From NCBI RefSeq assembly GCF_021228795.1, contig NZ_CP089309.1:2914001-2978000 (forward strand): a stretch of 64,000 bases of DNA. The letters are read 5' to 3'. Source of the DNA: Thiocapsa bogorovii (GTDB taxonomy: Bacteria; Pseudomonadota; Gammaproteobacteria; Chromatiales; Chromatiaceae). A program made the translations under genes and the position numbers. Positions 50,422-59,581 of this stretch are shown here, one piece after another (the first letter of the stretch is position 1; every line of letters starts with the position of its first letter). Under the pieces are notes generated by a model. That model had not been told where the DNA came from. It did no database searches and saw only the letters and a program-made list of their open reading frames with translations.

Positions 50422-51191
50422 CGAAACAGGCGTGGTTCATCGCCCTCGGCGTGCTCATGCTCGCGACGGATGCCTTCGCCGTCGAGGAGCTCAAAGGTTG
50501 GCTCGAATGGGTGCATGAGGTGGAGATGCGCGTGCTCGAAAACGGCGTGGTCGACGAGGTCCTCGTCAGCGCCGGTCAGCATGTCGCTAAAGGCGATCTC
50601 CTGTTGAGGATGGACCAGCGCGAAGCCCAAGCCAGGCTCCTGGAGGCGAAGGCCCGCGTCGCCCGAGCGCGCGTGGAGACGGAGAAGGCCGGGCGCGATC
50701 TGACACGCAGCCAAGAGCTGTTCGATCGCGGCTTGATCGCCATCGAGGAGCTCAAGGACGCCGAGCTTCAGCAGCTCGCCGCTGCGGCGGAGGAGGAGGC
50801 TGCGAAAGCGGCCGAGGCCACGGCCCAAGTCGCACTCGAGCATACCGAGCTGCGCGCCCCTTTTGACGGGATCGTGGTCTCGCGTAAGGTTTGGAACGGC
50901 GCTGTGATCTACAAGACGATCCAGCAGGAGCCCCTCATCGTGATCGCACCGGACGATCAAATGCTCGCTCGCGCCCTCGTCACCGCCGGCACGCTGCGGC
51001 GCTTCAAGCCGGGCCAGCCGGCACGCATCAAGATCAACGGGGCCATGCGCGACGGTCGCGTCTACAGTCTCGGCGTGCAGGCCGTACGCGTGGAGCTCGA
51101 AGGCGCCGTCTACTATCTCGACATCATCTTCGATCGCCGCCCCAACGAGCTGCTGCGGCCTTCCGAGACTGTGCAGATCGTTTTGCCCTGA
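50418..51191 (+). CDS. HlyD/RND-type periplasmic adaptor
   Basis: 257 residues from ATG 50418. A cleavable signal (IALGVLMLATDAFA) replaces the usual membrane anchor. Lipoyl half-motifs (GVVDEVLVSAGQHVAKGDLLLRMD and TELRAPFDGIVVSRKVWNGAVI) flank a ~70-residue coiled coil. A beta-barrel domain (ARALVTAGTLRRFKPGQPARIKI) follows. This is the membrane-fusion-protein plan of efflux and secretion systems. No ABC, RND or MFS pump is encoded next to it. ATGA overlap with the TolC-like gene. Confidence 0.8.
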   Translation: MTKQAWFIALGVLMLATDAFAVEELKGWLEWVHEVEMRVLENGVVDEVLVSAGQHVAKGDLLLRMDQREAQARLLEAKARVARARVETEKAGRDLTRSQELFDRGLIAIEELKDAELQQLAAAAEEEAAKAAEATAQVALEHTELRAPFDGIVVSRKVWNGAVIYKTIQQEPLIVIAPDDQMLARALVTAGTLRRFKPGQPARIKINGAMRDGRVYSLGVQAVRVELEGAVYYLDIIFDRRPNELLRPSETVQIVLP

Positions 51192-51243
51192 GGTCGCAGC
51201 ACGGCGGGCAAATCGATGCTCGAGCACGCCTTCCCTGACCCAA

Positions 51244-51642
51244 TCAGACCCAGTTCTCGATGCTCAACCCGCGCACACGCTGAAACTCTCTCACGTTGTT
51301 GGTCACAAGTGTGCAATTAAGGTGTAGGGCATGCGCCGCGATCAGCAGGTCGTTGGAGCCAATCGGCGTTCCTTGCGTTTCCAATTCACGACGTATCTCC
51401 GCGTAGTCATCGGACGCTGCTTGAGGCCAATCCAGCACCGGACAGTAAACCAGAAAGTCCGCTAAGGCCGCCGTATTCTCCTCCCTTCGCTGACTCTTCC
51501 GGATGCCGAATCGCAGCTCGGCCAGCACGATGGCGGACAAGCCGACCTCACCGATCGCAGTCCGTCGTAACCGCGCCTGCACCCCGTGAGGGTGGCGTTT
51601 CATGATGTAGATGCAGATGTCGGTATCGAGCATCCAGCGCAT
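51244..51642 (-). CDS. vapC: VapC-type PIN-domain toxin
   Basis: 132 residues. Acidic PIN residues: Asp in MLDTDICIYI, Glu in LAELRFG, Asp in GSNDLLIAAHAL and Asn/Asp in LVTNNVREF. PIN toxins are Mg-dependent ribonucleases, many cutting initiator tRNA or 23S rRNA. The start codon overlaps the vapB stop by one base (TGATG), the usual antitoxin-first arrangement. Confidence 0.92.
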   Translation of the reverse strand: MRWMLDTDICIYIMKRHPHGVQARLRRTAIGEVGLSAIVLAELRFGIRKSQRREENTAALADFLVYCPVLDWPQAASDDYAEIRRELETQGTPIGSNDLLIAAHALHLNCTLVTNNVREFQRVRGLSIENWV

Positions 51643-51908
51643 CAGAGATTTTCCCTGGATTGGGGAGGTGGGTCATCGACGCTGTCGGGCACATCGTCGG
51701 TGAGGTGCCGTCCGCGGGCAAAGTAGTCGTCCCATGAGCGTGGCTTGGGTGTAAGCACGATACTGTCGCCCTCTCGGCGAATCAGCACCTCCTCAGCATC
51801 AATCTCGAGGTCACGAGGTAAGCGCACGGCCTGATTGCTCCCGTTGCGAAAGAGCCGTGCAGTACGCGGTAGGATCGGGTCAGCTGCGGGAGACTGGGGG
51901 TCGGTCAT
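51642..51908 (-). CDS. vapB: VapB-type antitoxin
   Basis: 88 residues. An AbrB/MazE-like swapped-hairpin DNA-binding domain (TARLFRNGSNQAVRLPRDLEIDAEEVLIRREGDSIVL) is followed by an acidic tail (WDDYFARGRHLTDDVPDSVDD) that would wrap the toxin. It neutralises VapC and represses the operon. A palindrome 13 bp upstream of its start is the likely operator. Confidence 0.9.
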   Translation of the reverse strand: MTDPQSPAADPILPRTARLFRNGSNQAVRLPRDLEIDAEEVLIRREGDSIVLTPKPRSWDDYFARGRHLTDDVPDSVDDPPPQSRENL

Positions 51909-51920
51909 AGAAATATCTCA

Positions 51921-51943
51921 AGCCTATGCAATTGCCATAGGCT
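51921..51943. promoter_or_regulatory. Probable vapBC operator palindrome
   Basis: AGCCTATG (51921-51928) and CATAGGCT (51936-51943), a perfect 8-bp inverted pair separated by seven bases, just upstream of vapB. The position and symmetry fit autorepression by VapB-VapC. The rest of the 51909-52209 gap has no gene. Confidence 0.6.
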
Positions 51944-52209
51944 AAACGTCGAAGACCATCTGGGTCAATCTTCATCGGTGCGGATTCGATGCGACGAGGT
52001 TCCACCACCTTCGCTCACATGTGAGATGCCTCTCGTCCTGAGGCCTCGACGGTGGTCGGTCTTCTGCACATGGGAGCCCTGGCATCGGCCGCTTTCTCTC
52101 AATCGTCGTCGCGCCGCGAGGGCGATTCGACGAGTCCGAGGGAAAAGTCAAGACCCGCCACCGGTCGTTTCGCCTTGCTTCCGCGCAATGCACGCCCACC
52201 TTGCGGTGC

Positions 52210-52746
52210 ATGATCACGAACACGCATTTTACCTTCCGCGGTCTGCTGCCGGGTCGTCTCGGGAAGCGCCGCCCTCCGCCCGAGACGGTCGCGCGGGTCG
52301 ACCTGGATCGGCTGATGGGGACTTGGTTCGAAGTGGCCAGGCTGCCGAATCTCGAGGCCGACGGCCCTGGGCAGCAGAGTGTGAACGTCACGGCGACCTA
52401 TGCGAAGCGCCCCGACGGCCGTATCACCGTTCGAACCGCGGCCTACAACGCAAAGGCCCGGATGCGGCGCAACGAGGTGAATGGCACGGTCCATCCCGCC
52501 GACCCGAGCGGCGCGAAGCTGATCTTGAGATTCTTCAAGCTGATTCGGGGCGACCTCTGGGTCATCGGGCTGGACCCGGAGTACCGATGGGCGCTGATGG
52601 GGACGCCGAGCCGTAAGCGGCTTTGGCTCATCGCCCGCGCCCCGCGGATCGAGCCGGACGACTATGGTCGCGCCATGGCGATCGCGGTCGCGCAGGGCTA
52701 CGACGCGGCGCGCGTCAAACCGACGCTGAATGAGGTCCCGACCTGA
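52210..52746 (+). CDS. Bacterial lipocalin (Blc-like)
   Basis: 178 residues from ATG 52210. DLDRLMGTWFEVARLPN is the lipocalin GxW signature; AYNAKARMRRNEVNGTV, LILRFFKLIRGDLWVIGLDPEYRWALMGTPSRKRLWLIAR and ARAPRIEPDDYGRAMAIAVAQGYD complete the barrel and C-terminal helix. Classical Blc is an outer-membrane lipoprotein; here no lipobox or clear signal is seen, so the location is uncertain. Binds small hydrophobic ligands in other species. Confidence 0.88.
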   Translation: MITNTHFTFRGLLPGRLGKRRPPPETVARVDLDRLMGTWFEVARLPNLEADGPGQQSVNVTATYAKRPDGRITVRTAAYNAKARMRRNEVNGTVHPADPSGAKLILRFFKLIRGDLWVIGLDPEYRWALMGTPSRKRLWLIARAPRIEPDDYGRAMAIAVAQGYDAARVKPTLNEVPT

Positions 52747-52974
52747 AGCGGGGCCGCCAAGCGCCCGGCGCCCCCGCCGGCGACCAGGGGCCGGCGACCG
52801 TTCGTCTCCGAGAGGGGCGCGGTCGGTCTCGCGCGCGAGCGAACACTCGACACCCTGCCGACGCCGCGTGTCCAGGTGTGCGATCGGCCGGCAGCGGGCT
52901 GCCCCAACGATGTGACCGCGTGGCGTCTCGGTGCGACACGCGCCGATCCAGCGGTTTCCGTGTGCCGCGATGTC

Positions 52975-53806
52975 ATGCCCGAAGGCCCTGAAATCCGCCG
53001 CGCCGCGGACCGCATCGCCGCGGCCATCGCCGGCCAAAGACTCGCCGAGGTCCGCTTCGGTCTGCCGCGCCTGCGCCGATTCGAGGACGAGTTGATCGGG
53101 GCCCGAGTCGTCGCGGTCGAGACCCGAGGCAAGGCCCTGCTGATCGCCTTACGAGCCGGGCCTGACCCTCTACGCCCACAATCAGCTCTACGGCGTTTGG
53201 TACGTGCGCCGGCGCGGGGAGCTGCCGAGCACCGCCCGCAGCCTGCGGGTAGCCCTGCACACCGAGACCGACAGCGCACTCCTCTACAGCGCGTCGGACA
53301 TCGCCGTGCTGGACGCCGACGAGCTGCTGCGCCATCCGTACCTTGCCCGGCTCGGCCCGGACCTGCTCGACCCCTCGCTGCACTGGCGCGACCTGGCCCG
53401 GCGGCTGCACGGGCCCGCCTTCCGCAACCGCAGCCTCGGCGCCCTGTACTTGGATCAGGGCTTTCTCGCCGGGCTGGGCAACTACCTGCGCAGCGAGATC
53501 TTGTTCGCGGCCGGATTGCATCCGGCGCAGCGTCCCCGCGACATGGACCGGAAGACCCGCAATCGGCTGGCCCGGGCGACGCTGGAGATCGGCTGGCGCG
53601 CCTATCTCGGCGGGGTCACCAATCCCGAGGTCCGGGTGGCGGCACTCAAGGCCGCGGGGCAGTCGCGCCGTGGCTATCGCTTTGCCGTATTCGGTCGCGA
53701 CGGGCTCCCCTGCCATGTCTGCGGTGCGGCCATCGAGCGGATCGAGGTCGGCGGGCGGCGGCTCTACCGGTGTCCGAGCTGTCAGCCGTGCGCGTCGACG
53801 CGATGA
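52975..53806 (+). pseudogene. nei: Endonuclease VIII (Nei), interrupted by a frameshift
   Basis: Start [14 protein letters not shown] with catalytic Pro2/Glu3 at ATG 52975. Reading is correct to [11 protein letters not shown] and then shifts near 53158-53163: one extra C in GGGCCTGACC moves the frame away from [15 protein letters not shown]. In the second frame the helix-two-turn-helix region ([20 protein letters not shown]) and zinc finger ([24 protein letters not shown]) are complete. Removing one base restores a ~276-residue glycosylase/AP-lyase for oxidised pyrimidines. Either a real loss or a sequencing error. Confidence 0.85.
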
Positions 53807-53876
53807 TCGCCGATATCGGTCGGAACGGGCTGTCGCGCCATGTCTCGCCCGCGGTCCTCGGTTTCGTCGACCCCGC

Positions 53877-54248
53877 CTATCCCGGCGCCCCGGACCCGAC
53901 GGCGCCGCGAAGGGATGTCGGGCAATCAGATAATATAGGCCGGAAGCCACGGTCGAGAAGCGACTGATCCACACCGTAAGAGCGCACCTGGATGGTTTGA
54001 CCCGGCTCTACCGGAACGCTCGCGCGCAACACCGAGAGGATCTCCATGCGATAGACGACGTCGAAGCGCTCGGTGGATTCCGCCGCGGTCTGCACCTGCA
54101 GGACCTTGACCTCGAGGACCGCTCGGGCACCGGCCTTGAGCGTCTGCACCGCATCCGGCGGCAGCACCGCGCGGACCGTCCCGGTCAGGAGAGCGAGCAG
54201 CCCGAAGGCAGCGATGGCGGCGGATTGCATCAAGCGGGTCGCGGACAT
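53877..54248 (-). CDS. Small exported protein of unknown function
   Basis: 123 residues. A signal peptide ([16 protein letters not shown]) precedes a beta-rich mature part ([50 protein letters not shown]). The last ~25 residues are Gly/Ser/Pro-rich and may be a truncated or shifted end. No family recognised. Convergent with nei. Confidence 0.55.
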   Translation of the reverse strand: MSATRLMQSAAIAAFGLLALLTGTVRAVLPPDAVQTLKAGARAVLEVKVLQVQTAAESTERFDVVYRMEILSVLRASVPVEPGQTIQVRSYGVDQSLLDRGFRPILSDCPTSLRGAVGSGAPG

Positions 54249-54450
54249 GTCGTTTCATCCTCTTCGGGTTCACGCGTGGCCGGGTCGTCTGAGTGTGCGG
54301 GCGGAAGAACCCGGTCGGCTTGCCCCGGCCTCGGCCGAGGTCGAGAACCGGTTGCCAAACGGGTGAAGGAGCATCAAGTACTCCTCGGACCCTGACGAGA
54401 CGGATATCCCGGGCATGTTGCGGCCGCCGGACCGAGCACCTGGACGCGTC

Positions 54451-54480
54451 GGGTGGACAAGCGCAGTGCAGTCCACCAGC
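54451..54480. repeat. REP-like unit downstream of priA
   Basis: GGGTGGACAAGCGCAGTGCA then GTCCACCAGC, a near-copy of the unit at 34315-34344 (28 of 30 bases agree). It forms a GGTGGAC/GTCCACC hairpin. It lies 36 bp downstream of the priA stop on the priA strand. Confidence 0.6.
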
Positions 54481-54515
54481 CCCGGCGAAACTCGACAAGA
54501 GCAACCGCTCGACGC

Positions 54516-56816
54516 TCAGTACATATCCTGCGGATCCACGTCCAGCGACCAGCGCAGTCCTTTGCTTCTGGGTAAAGCCCGCAGGGCGCGGCTCCAGCTG
54601 GCCAGAAACCGCTGGAGTCGCGGACGTCGGGAGGATTGGATCAGAAGCTGGGCGCGGTAGCGCCCACCGCGGCGCTCCATCGGCGCCGGGACCGGGCCGT
54701 AGCACTGCACTCCGGTCTCGGCGCGCCGTTCGGCAGGGCCCTCGTTGAGTTCCTCCTCCTGCCCTTCTGCAAGCCCTTCTGCAATGAGGCGGGCCTGATT
54801 CAAGAAGGCCGTCGCGGTTTCGGCGGTCGGGGCCTCGGCGCGCAGCAGCACGAGATGGCTGAACGGCGGTAGCTCGGCCTCGCGCCGCTCGGCGAGGGCC
54901 GTGGTCGCGAAGCCCGTGTAACCCTCGCGCAAGAGGCTTTGTAGCAGGGGGTGCTCGGGGTGGCGGGTCTGAAGGACCACTCGCCCGGGGCGCTCGGCAC
55001 GTCCTGCGCGTCCGGTGACCTGCACGATCAGTTGCGCGGTGCGTTCCGGTGCGCGGAAATCGCTTGCGTAGAGCGATTGGTCGAGATCCAGGATCCCGAC
55101 CAGGGTCACGCCGGGGAAGTCGTGCCCTTTGGCCAGCATCTGCGTGCCGAGCAGGATCTGCACCTCGCCGCGCCGGACCTCGTCCAGCAGGCGTGCCAGC
55201 TCGCCGCGACGCCGGGTGGTGTCGCGGTCGAGCCGGGCGATGCCGACGCCCGGAAACAGGGGGCGCAGCTCCTCGTCGAGTCGCTCGGTGCCGCGTCCGA
55301 GCATGCGCAGATCCGTCCCTTTGCAGTCCGGACAGGTGTCGGGCAGCGGCCGAGTCCAACCGCAGTGGTGACACCAGAGGCGTCGGCGGGCCAGGTGGAG
55401 GGTGAGGCGCGCGTCGCAGTGCGGGCATTCGCCGACCCAACCGCAGGCGTGACAGGTGAGCACCGGGGCATAGCCGCGACGGTTCAGAAAGAGGAGTACC
55501 TGATTGCCGGCGGCGATCTCGGTGCGCATCTCTTCGCGCAGGACCGCGGAGAGCCCGGCCTGGAGCGGCTGATTGCGGATATCCAGCAGCGAGGTCCGCG
55601 GCGTGCAGGCGGCGCCCGCGCGCTGGGGCAGGCGCAACCAGCCGTAGCGGGCGGTCTGCGCGTTGTTGAGCGTCTCGAGCGAGGGTGTCGCCGAGCCGAG
55701 CACGACCGGGCAACCGACCAGCTGGGCGCGTCGCACGGCGAGATCCCGTGCCGAGTAGCGGAATCCCTCCTGCTGCTTGAGCGAGGCGTCATGCTCCTCG
55801 TCGACCAGGATCAGCCCGAGGCGCGGCAGGGGCACGAACACCGCCGAGCGCGTCCCGAGCACGACGCCTGCGTGTCCGGAGGCGGCGCGGTGCCAGGCTC
55901 GCTCGCGGTCTCCGGCGGCGAGCCCGGAATGCAAGACAGCGGGCGGGTCGGGCAGTCGCGAGGCCAGGCGCTCGCGCAACTGCGGGGTCAGGCCGATCTC
56001 GGGAACGATCAGGAGGGTCTGGGCGCCGCGGGCGGCGGCGGCCTCGATCAGGCGGATGTAGACCTCGGTCTTGCCGCTGCCGGTCACGCCATCGAGCAGG
56101 AATGGGCTGAAGCCGCCGAGCCCGGCGGCGACCCGACGAAGCGCCTCGGTCTGATCCGCATTGAGCTCGGGACCGGGTTCGGGCTCGGCGCCTGAGGTCT
56201 GGGTGACGGGTCCCGCCGGCGTGAGGCGGCAGGTCTCCAGCAGGCCGCGTGCACGGAGGCTGCGCAGCGTCGCCGCACAGGGGCCAAGGCGTGCGTTCAG
56301 ATCGGCCACCGCGATGCCCTCGGGTACGGACCTGACCAGGGTCAGAAGCTCGCGCTGCTTCGGGGCTCGCCGCAGTGTGTCGAGATCCAGTGTTCGACCG
56401 GCCAGTGTCGCCGAGACGCCTGGGATCTGCTCGTCCATGATGGGCATGGCTCGGCGCAGACGGGCGGGGAGCGCGCTGAAGAGGGCCTCGCCGATCGGTT
56501 GCCGGTAGTAGTCCGCCGCCCAACGGATCAGGGTCAAGTCGGCTGCGCTCAGGACGGGCCGCGGATCGAGCAGGCGCTCGATCGGCTTCAGACGGGCGGG
56601 ATCCTGATCGGAGGTGTCGCGCAGCTCGAGCAGGATGCCCACGCGCCGACTTCGGCCGAAGGGCACCAGCACGCGCTGACCGGGCGACAGTGACGGCGTT
56701 GCCGAGGAGTCGTCCGATGCCGGAGATGGCATCAGATAATCGAACGCATCCATCAGCGGCGCCGCGACGGCGACACGCAGGATCGGACCGGGCTTTCTGA
56801 TCGGGGCGGGTGGCAC
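54516..56816 (-). CDS. priA: Primosomal replication restart helicase PriA
   Basis: 766 residues, probable GTG start at 56816. The N-terminal 3'-DNA-end-binding domain (ILRVAVAAPLMDAFDYLMP, QRVLVPFGRSRRVGIL) is followed by the helicase core with Walker A GVTGSGKTEVY, VDEEHDASLKQ and the zinc-binding cysteines (VLTCHACGWVGECPHCDARL, CHHCGWTRPLPDTCPDCKG). LIVQVTGRAGRAERPG is helicase motif VI. It reloads DnaB at stalled forks. Monocistronic here. Confidence 0.96.
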   Translation of the reverse strand: MPPAPIRKPGPILRVAVAAPLMDAFDYLMPSPASDDSSATPSLSPGQRVLVPFGRSRRVGILLELRDTSDQDPARLKPIERLLDPRPVLSAADLTLIRWAADYYRQPIGEALFSALPARLRRAMPIMDEQIPGVSATLAGRTLDLDTLRRAPKQRELLTLVRSVPEGIAVADLNARLGPCAATLRSLRARGLLETCRLTPAGPVTQTSGAEPEPGPELNADQTEALRRVAAGLGGFSPFLLDGVTGSGKTEVYIRLIEAAAARGAQTLLIVPEIGLTPQLRERLASRLPDPPAVLHSGLAAGDRERAWHRAASGHAGVVLGTRSAVFVPLPRLGLILVDEEHDASLKQQEGFRYSARDLAVRRAQLVGCPVVLGSATPSLETLNNAQTARYGWLRLPQRAGAACTPRTSLLDIRNQPLQAGLSAVLREEMRTEIAAGNQVLLFLNRRGYAPVLTCHACGWVGECPHCDARLTLHLARRRLWCHHCGWTRPLPDTCPDCKGTDLRMLGRGTERLDEELRPLFPGVGIARLDRDTTRRRGELARLLDEVRRGEVQILLGTQMLAKGHDFPGVTLVGILDLDQSLYASDFRAPERTAQLIVQVTGRAGRAERPGRVVLQTRHPEHPLLQSLLREGYTGFATTALAERREAELPPFSHLVLLRAEAPTAETATAFLNQARLIAEGLAEGQEEELNEGPAERRAETGVQCYGPVPAPMERRGGRYRAQLLIQSSRRPRLQRFLASWSRALRALPRSKGLRWSLDVDPQDMY

Positions 56817-57273
56817 GTTGGTCGAGCGCTTGTTTCGAGGACGGGTTTTAGGGACAGGCGACAGTCGTCGATTAGACGCGAGACGTCTGCGCTTGGCTAG
56901 AAAACACCGCCAATCACTTGTCGTGGAACATGAAACCCGAGCAATTCACAATTTCTGTGGATAAGTCTGGGGATGACGGGTGCAAAGTCGACGCGAACAG
57001 GCGTCATTGTTACGGTTATGTTCGTTTGGAAACTTTTTAGCCAATTTGTAAACATGAGTCTGATCAGTCGCTTGAATACCGGGCAAGTGCCTCTTCCGGG
57101 GCGACGGGAACATTCGCCGAGGGTCTTTGGCGGCATGCGCGGCGGCTGTGAATGATCAGTGGGTTAAAGAACGGGTTCTCCACGATTCGATCGCGAAACC
57201 CGTTGACGGCGCCGGCTTGCGCGAGAAGGTCAACTGTGTATCATGCTCGCAAATTCCGAGCCGTAACGCCGCT
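56817..57273. other. AT-richer intergenic region with one perfect DnaA box
   Basis: 457 bp between divergent priA and the HNH gene. It contains TGTGGATAA at 56956-56964, the exact complement of the consensus DnaA box TTATCCACA, within unusually AT-rich DNA (about 56935-57065). Only one perfect box is present, so this is not evidence of an origin. It probably holds the priA promoter. Confidence 0.45.
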
Positions 57274-57903
57274 ATGTTGTCACTGACTCAACAGGTACTG
57301 CGAACGGATTTGGCGGGTATGCCGATGGAGTGGGTGGACTACCGGGTTGCCGCCCGGTTGTATTTCCTCGGGCAGGTGGCCTATGCCTGCGGGGATGCCT
57401 TGTTCGAGCTCCGCGGCGGTATCAATTCGAGTACCCATCGACAGAGTCGCTTGGAGATCCACTCCATCATCGCGACCTACGGGACGCATCATGCCCTGAA
57501 CAAGCTTCAGGACGATTATGCACCACCCCTGTCGAACCGCACCCTGTTTCACCGCGATGACCACATGTGCATGTATTGCGGCAGCCGCTTTTCGGGGCGT
57601 CATCTTTCGCGCGATCACGTACGTCCCACCAGTCGTGGTGGCCAGGATGTCTGGAACAACGTCGTGACCGCCTGTGTGCGGTGCAACAATTTCAAGGCCG
57701 GGCGGACGCCCGAGGCGGCCGGGATGGAGTTGTTGGCGGTGCCCTTCACGCCGACGCACGCGGAGTACATCTTCCTGATGGGGCGCCACGTCCTGGCGGA
57801 TCAGATGGCCTTCCTACGAGCCCACTTTCCGCGCTCGAGTCCGCTGCATCGACGCATCGCTCGGGGTATCGACGAGACCTCGATGCATGAATCCGATGCG
57901 TGA
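57274..57903 (+). CDS. HNH endonuclease family protein
   Basis: 209 residues from ATG 57274. A ~100-residue N-terminal part with Leu/Ala-rich helices is followed by the HNH domain: CMYCGSRFSGRHLSRDHVRP with Cys pair and catalytic His, then NNVVTACVRCNNFKAGRTP with the second Cys pair and Asn. So it binds zinc and probably cuts DNA. No methyltransferase, intron or phage genes are nearby, so it is a solitary chromosomal member of a widespread uncharacterised group. A longer start upstream lacks support. Confidence 0.85.
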   Translation: MLSLTQQVLRTDLAGMPMEWVDYRVAARLYFLGQVAYACGDALFELRGGINSSTHRQSRLEIHSIIATYGTHHALNKLQDDYAPPLSNRTLFHRDDHMCMYCGSRFSGRHLSRDHVRPTSRGGQDVWNNVVTACVRCNNFKAGRTPEAAGMELLAVPFTPTHAEYIFLMGRHVLADQMAFLRAHFPRSSPLHRRIARGIDETSMHESDA

Positions 57904-57946
57904 GTCCTCCAAGTGAGCCCGGCAAATTGCCGGGTCATTGATCCGG

Positions 57947-58822
57947 ATGAATGATCGCGAGGCGATCGCACGCCAAATCGCGAGTGCGACCGGACGACCT
58001 TTCCGCCTCCAGCGAGAGCAGTCGGTCGGCGGCGGTTGCATCAATCGCGCGGTGGTTCTCGGCGACGGTGCGTGGGCCTATTTCGTCAAGCTCAACAGCG
58101 CCGACCGTCTGGGGATGTTCGAAGCGGAGTCCGAGGGCCTCGCCGCCTTGCGCGCGGCGAATGCGATCCGAGTGCCCGAGCCTGTCTGCACAGGTCTTGC
58201 GGGCAACCAAAGTTTCCTGGCAATCGAACACCTCGATCTCTCCGGGCGTTTGGACGGCGCGGAGGCGGGCCGCCGACTGGCGCAGCTGCATAGAGTCACC
58301 GCTTCCAACTTCGGCTGGCATCGCGACAACACCATCGGGTCGACCCCCCAGCACAACCTTCGAGCGTCGGAGTGGGTCGACTTTTGGCGTGCGCATCGGC
58401 TCGGTTTTCAGCTGGATCTGGCCGCCCGCAACGGCTACGGCCGCGCCTTGTCGGACCCGGGCGAGCGCTTGATGTCGGTCCTCGAGGATCTGATCGGTCA
58501 CCGTCCCGTGCCGTCTCTGCTTCACGGCGATCTTTGGGGCGGCAACATCGGCGCAACCCGCGAGGGTGAGCCGGTCATCTTCGATCCGGCCGCCTATCAC
58601 GGTGATCGGGAGACGGATCTGGCCATGACCGAGCTCTTCGGCGGCTTCGGGTCCGACTTCTACGCGGCCTATCGCGAGGCTTGGCCGCTGCCGCCCGAAT
58701 ACGGCACGCGCCGGATCCTCTACAATCTTTACCATGTCTTGAATCACCTCAACCTTTTCGGCGGCGGCTATCTCGCACAGGCCAAAGGAATGATGGATCG
58801 GCTGCTGGCGGCGGTGCGCTGA
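57947..58822 (+). CDS. Fructosamine kinase-like protein
   Basis: 291 residues from ATG 57947. Motifs of the FN3K/aminoglycoside-phosphotransferase fold: GGGCINRAVVL, AYFVKLNSADRLGMFEAE, LHGDLWGGNIGA (catalytic Asp) and VIFDPAAYHGDRETDLAMTELFGGF. Family members phosphorylate ketoamines on glycated proteins, allowing deglycation. Upstream is a small GC hairpin (57918-57934, CCCGGC/GCCGGG) that may attenuate transcription from the HNH gene 43 bp before. Confidence 0.88.
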   Translation: MNDREAIARQIASATGRPFRLQREQSVGGGCINRAVVLGDGAWAYFVKLNSADRLGMFEAESEGLAALRAANAIRVPEPVCTGLAGNQSFLAIEHLDLSGRLDGAEAGRRLAQLHRVTASNFGWHRDNTIGSTPQHNLRASEWVDFWRAHRLGFQLDLAARNGYGRALSDPGERLMSVLEDLIGHRPVPSLLHGDLWGGNIGATREGEPVIFDPAAYHGDRETDLAMTELFGGFGSDFYAAYREAWPLPPEYGTRRILYNLYHVLNHLNLFGGGYLAQAKGMMDRLLAAVR

Positions 58823-58945
58823 GGACCGGTGTGCGCGGTGCGGGGATTCGTCGTTTCCTTGAAGATGACGGATATGTTAAAAGTCCGCTATTGCGACCAA
58901 GATTTGTCCGATCTCTGATTGAGTTACGCCGACCCTTTCTTCTCC

Positions 58946-59461
58946 ATGCCCAGAGAGCTTCTCATCCTGCGACACGCCAAGTCCGACTGGGACTCGGTCG
59001 CGACGAGCGACTTCGATCGCCCTTTGGCCAAACGCGGAAAGAGCGACGCCCCCAAGGTCGGAGCCTGGCTCTATCGGGAGGGTCTGGTCCCGGATCTGGT
59101 GGTGAGCTCCCCGGCCGAGCGCGCCAAACAGACCGCGTCGAAGGTCTGCAAGTGTCTCGACATCAAGAAAAAGCAGATCGTCTGGGATGTCGACATCTAC
59201 GAGGCCGAGGCACCGAAGCTCTTGTCCGTCCTCGGGCGCTGTTCCCCCGAGGCAGCGACCGTCCTGCTGATCGGCCATAACCCGGGTCTCGAGCAACTCC
59301 TCATGCACCTCGTCGGCGAGGATCTGGAGATCCCGGACGACGGCAAGCTCCTCCCCACCGCCACCGTGGCCCGCCTGGAGATGCCGGACGATTGGAGTGC
59401 GCTGCCGTGCGGCAGTGCTCAGCTGATCTCGATCACCCGCCCGCGCAGCCTCAAAGGCTGA
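58946..59461 (+). CDS. sixA: Phosphohistidine phosphatase SixA
   Basis: 171 residues from ATG 58946. Histidine-phosphatase motif LLILRHAKSDWD (the His is the phospho-acceptor), VVSSPAERAKQTA, and LIGHNPGLEQLL with the second His. SixA acts on phosphohistidine of phosphotransfer proteins. It follows the kinase-like gene by 123 bp. A dispersed element starts 12 bp after its stop. Confidence 0.9.
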   Translation: MPRELLILRHAKSDWDSVATSDFDRPLAKRGKSDAPKVGAWLYREGLVPDLVVSSPAERAKQTASKVCKCLDIKKKQIVWDVDIYEAEAPKLLSVLGRCSPEAATVLLIGHNPGLEQLLMHLVGEDLEIPDDGKLLPTATVARLEMPDDWSALPCGSAQLISITRPRSLKG

Positions 59462-59473
59462 TTCCGTCACGAC

Positions 59474-59560
59474 TTAAACGGCGCCCGGAGCGGTATGCGA
59501 TGTTTTTGGATGGGATCGGCCCCGTCAGACTTGACTACCGCTGGAGCCGGCGCGGTTTAA
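59474..59560. repeat. Dispersed inverted-end element, copy 7
   Basis: TTAAACGGCGCC (59474-59485) and GGCGCGGTTTAA (59549-59560), inverted with one mismatch, interior 63 nt. The interior's right side shares CGCTGGAGC with copy 1. Confidence 0.7.
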
Positions 59561-59581
59561 AACATTAAAAAATAGATTATT

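Noticed and set aside
56935-57065. Chromosomal origin (oriC)
   Set aside because: Only one perfect DnaA box, and neither dnaA, gidA, parAB nor other origin genes are present.
57918-57934. Rho-independent terminator after the HNH gene
   Set aside because: CCCGGC/GCCGGG forms a hairpin but no T-run follows; it may be only a leader structure of the next gene.
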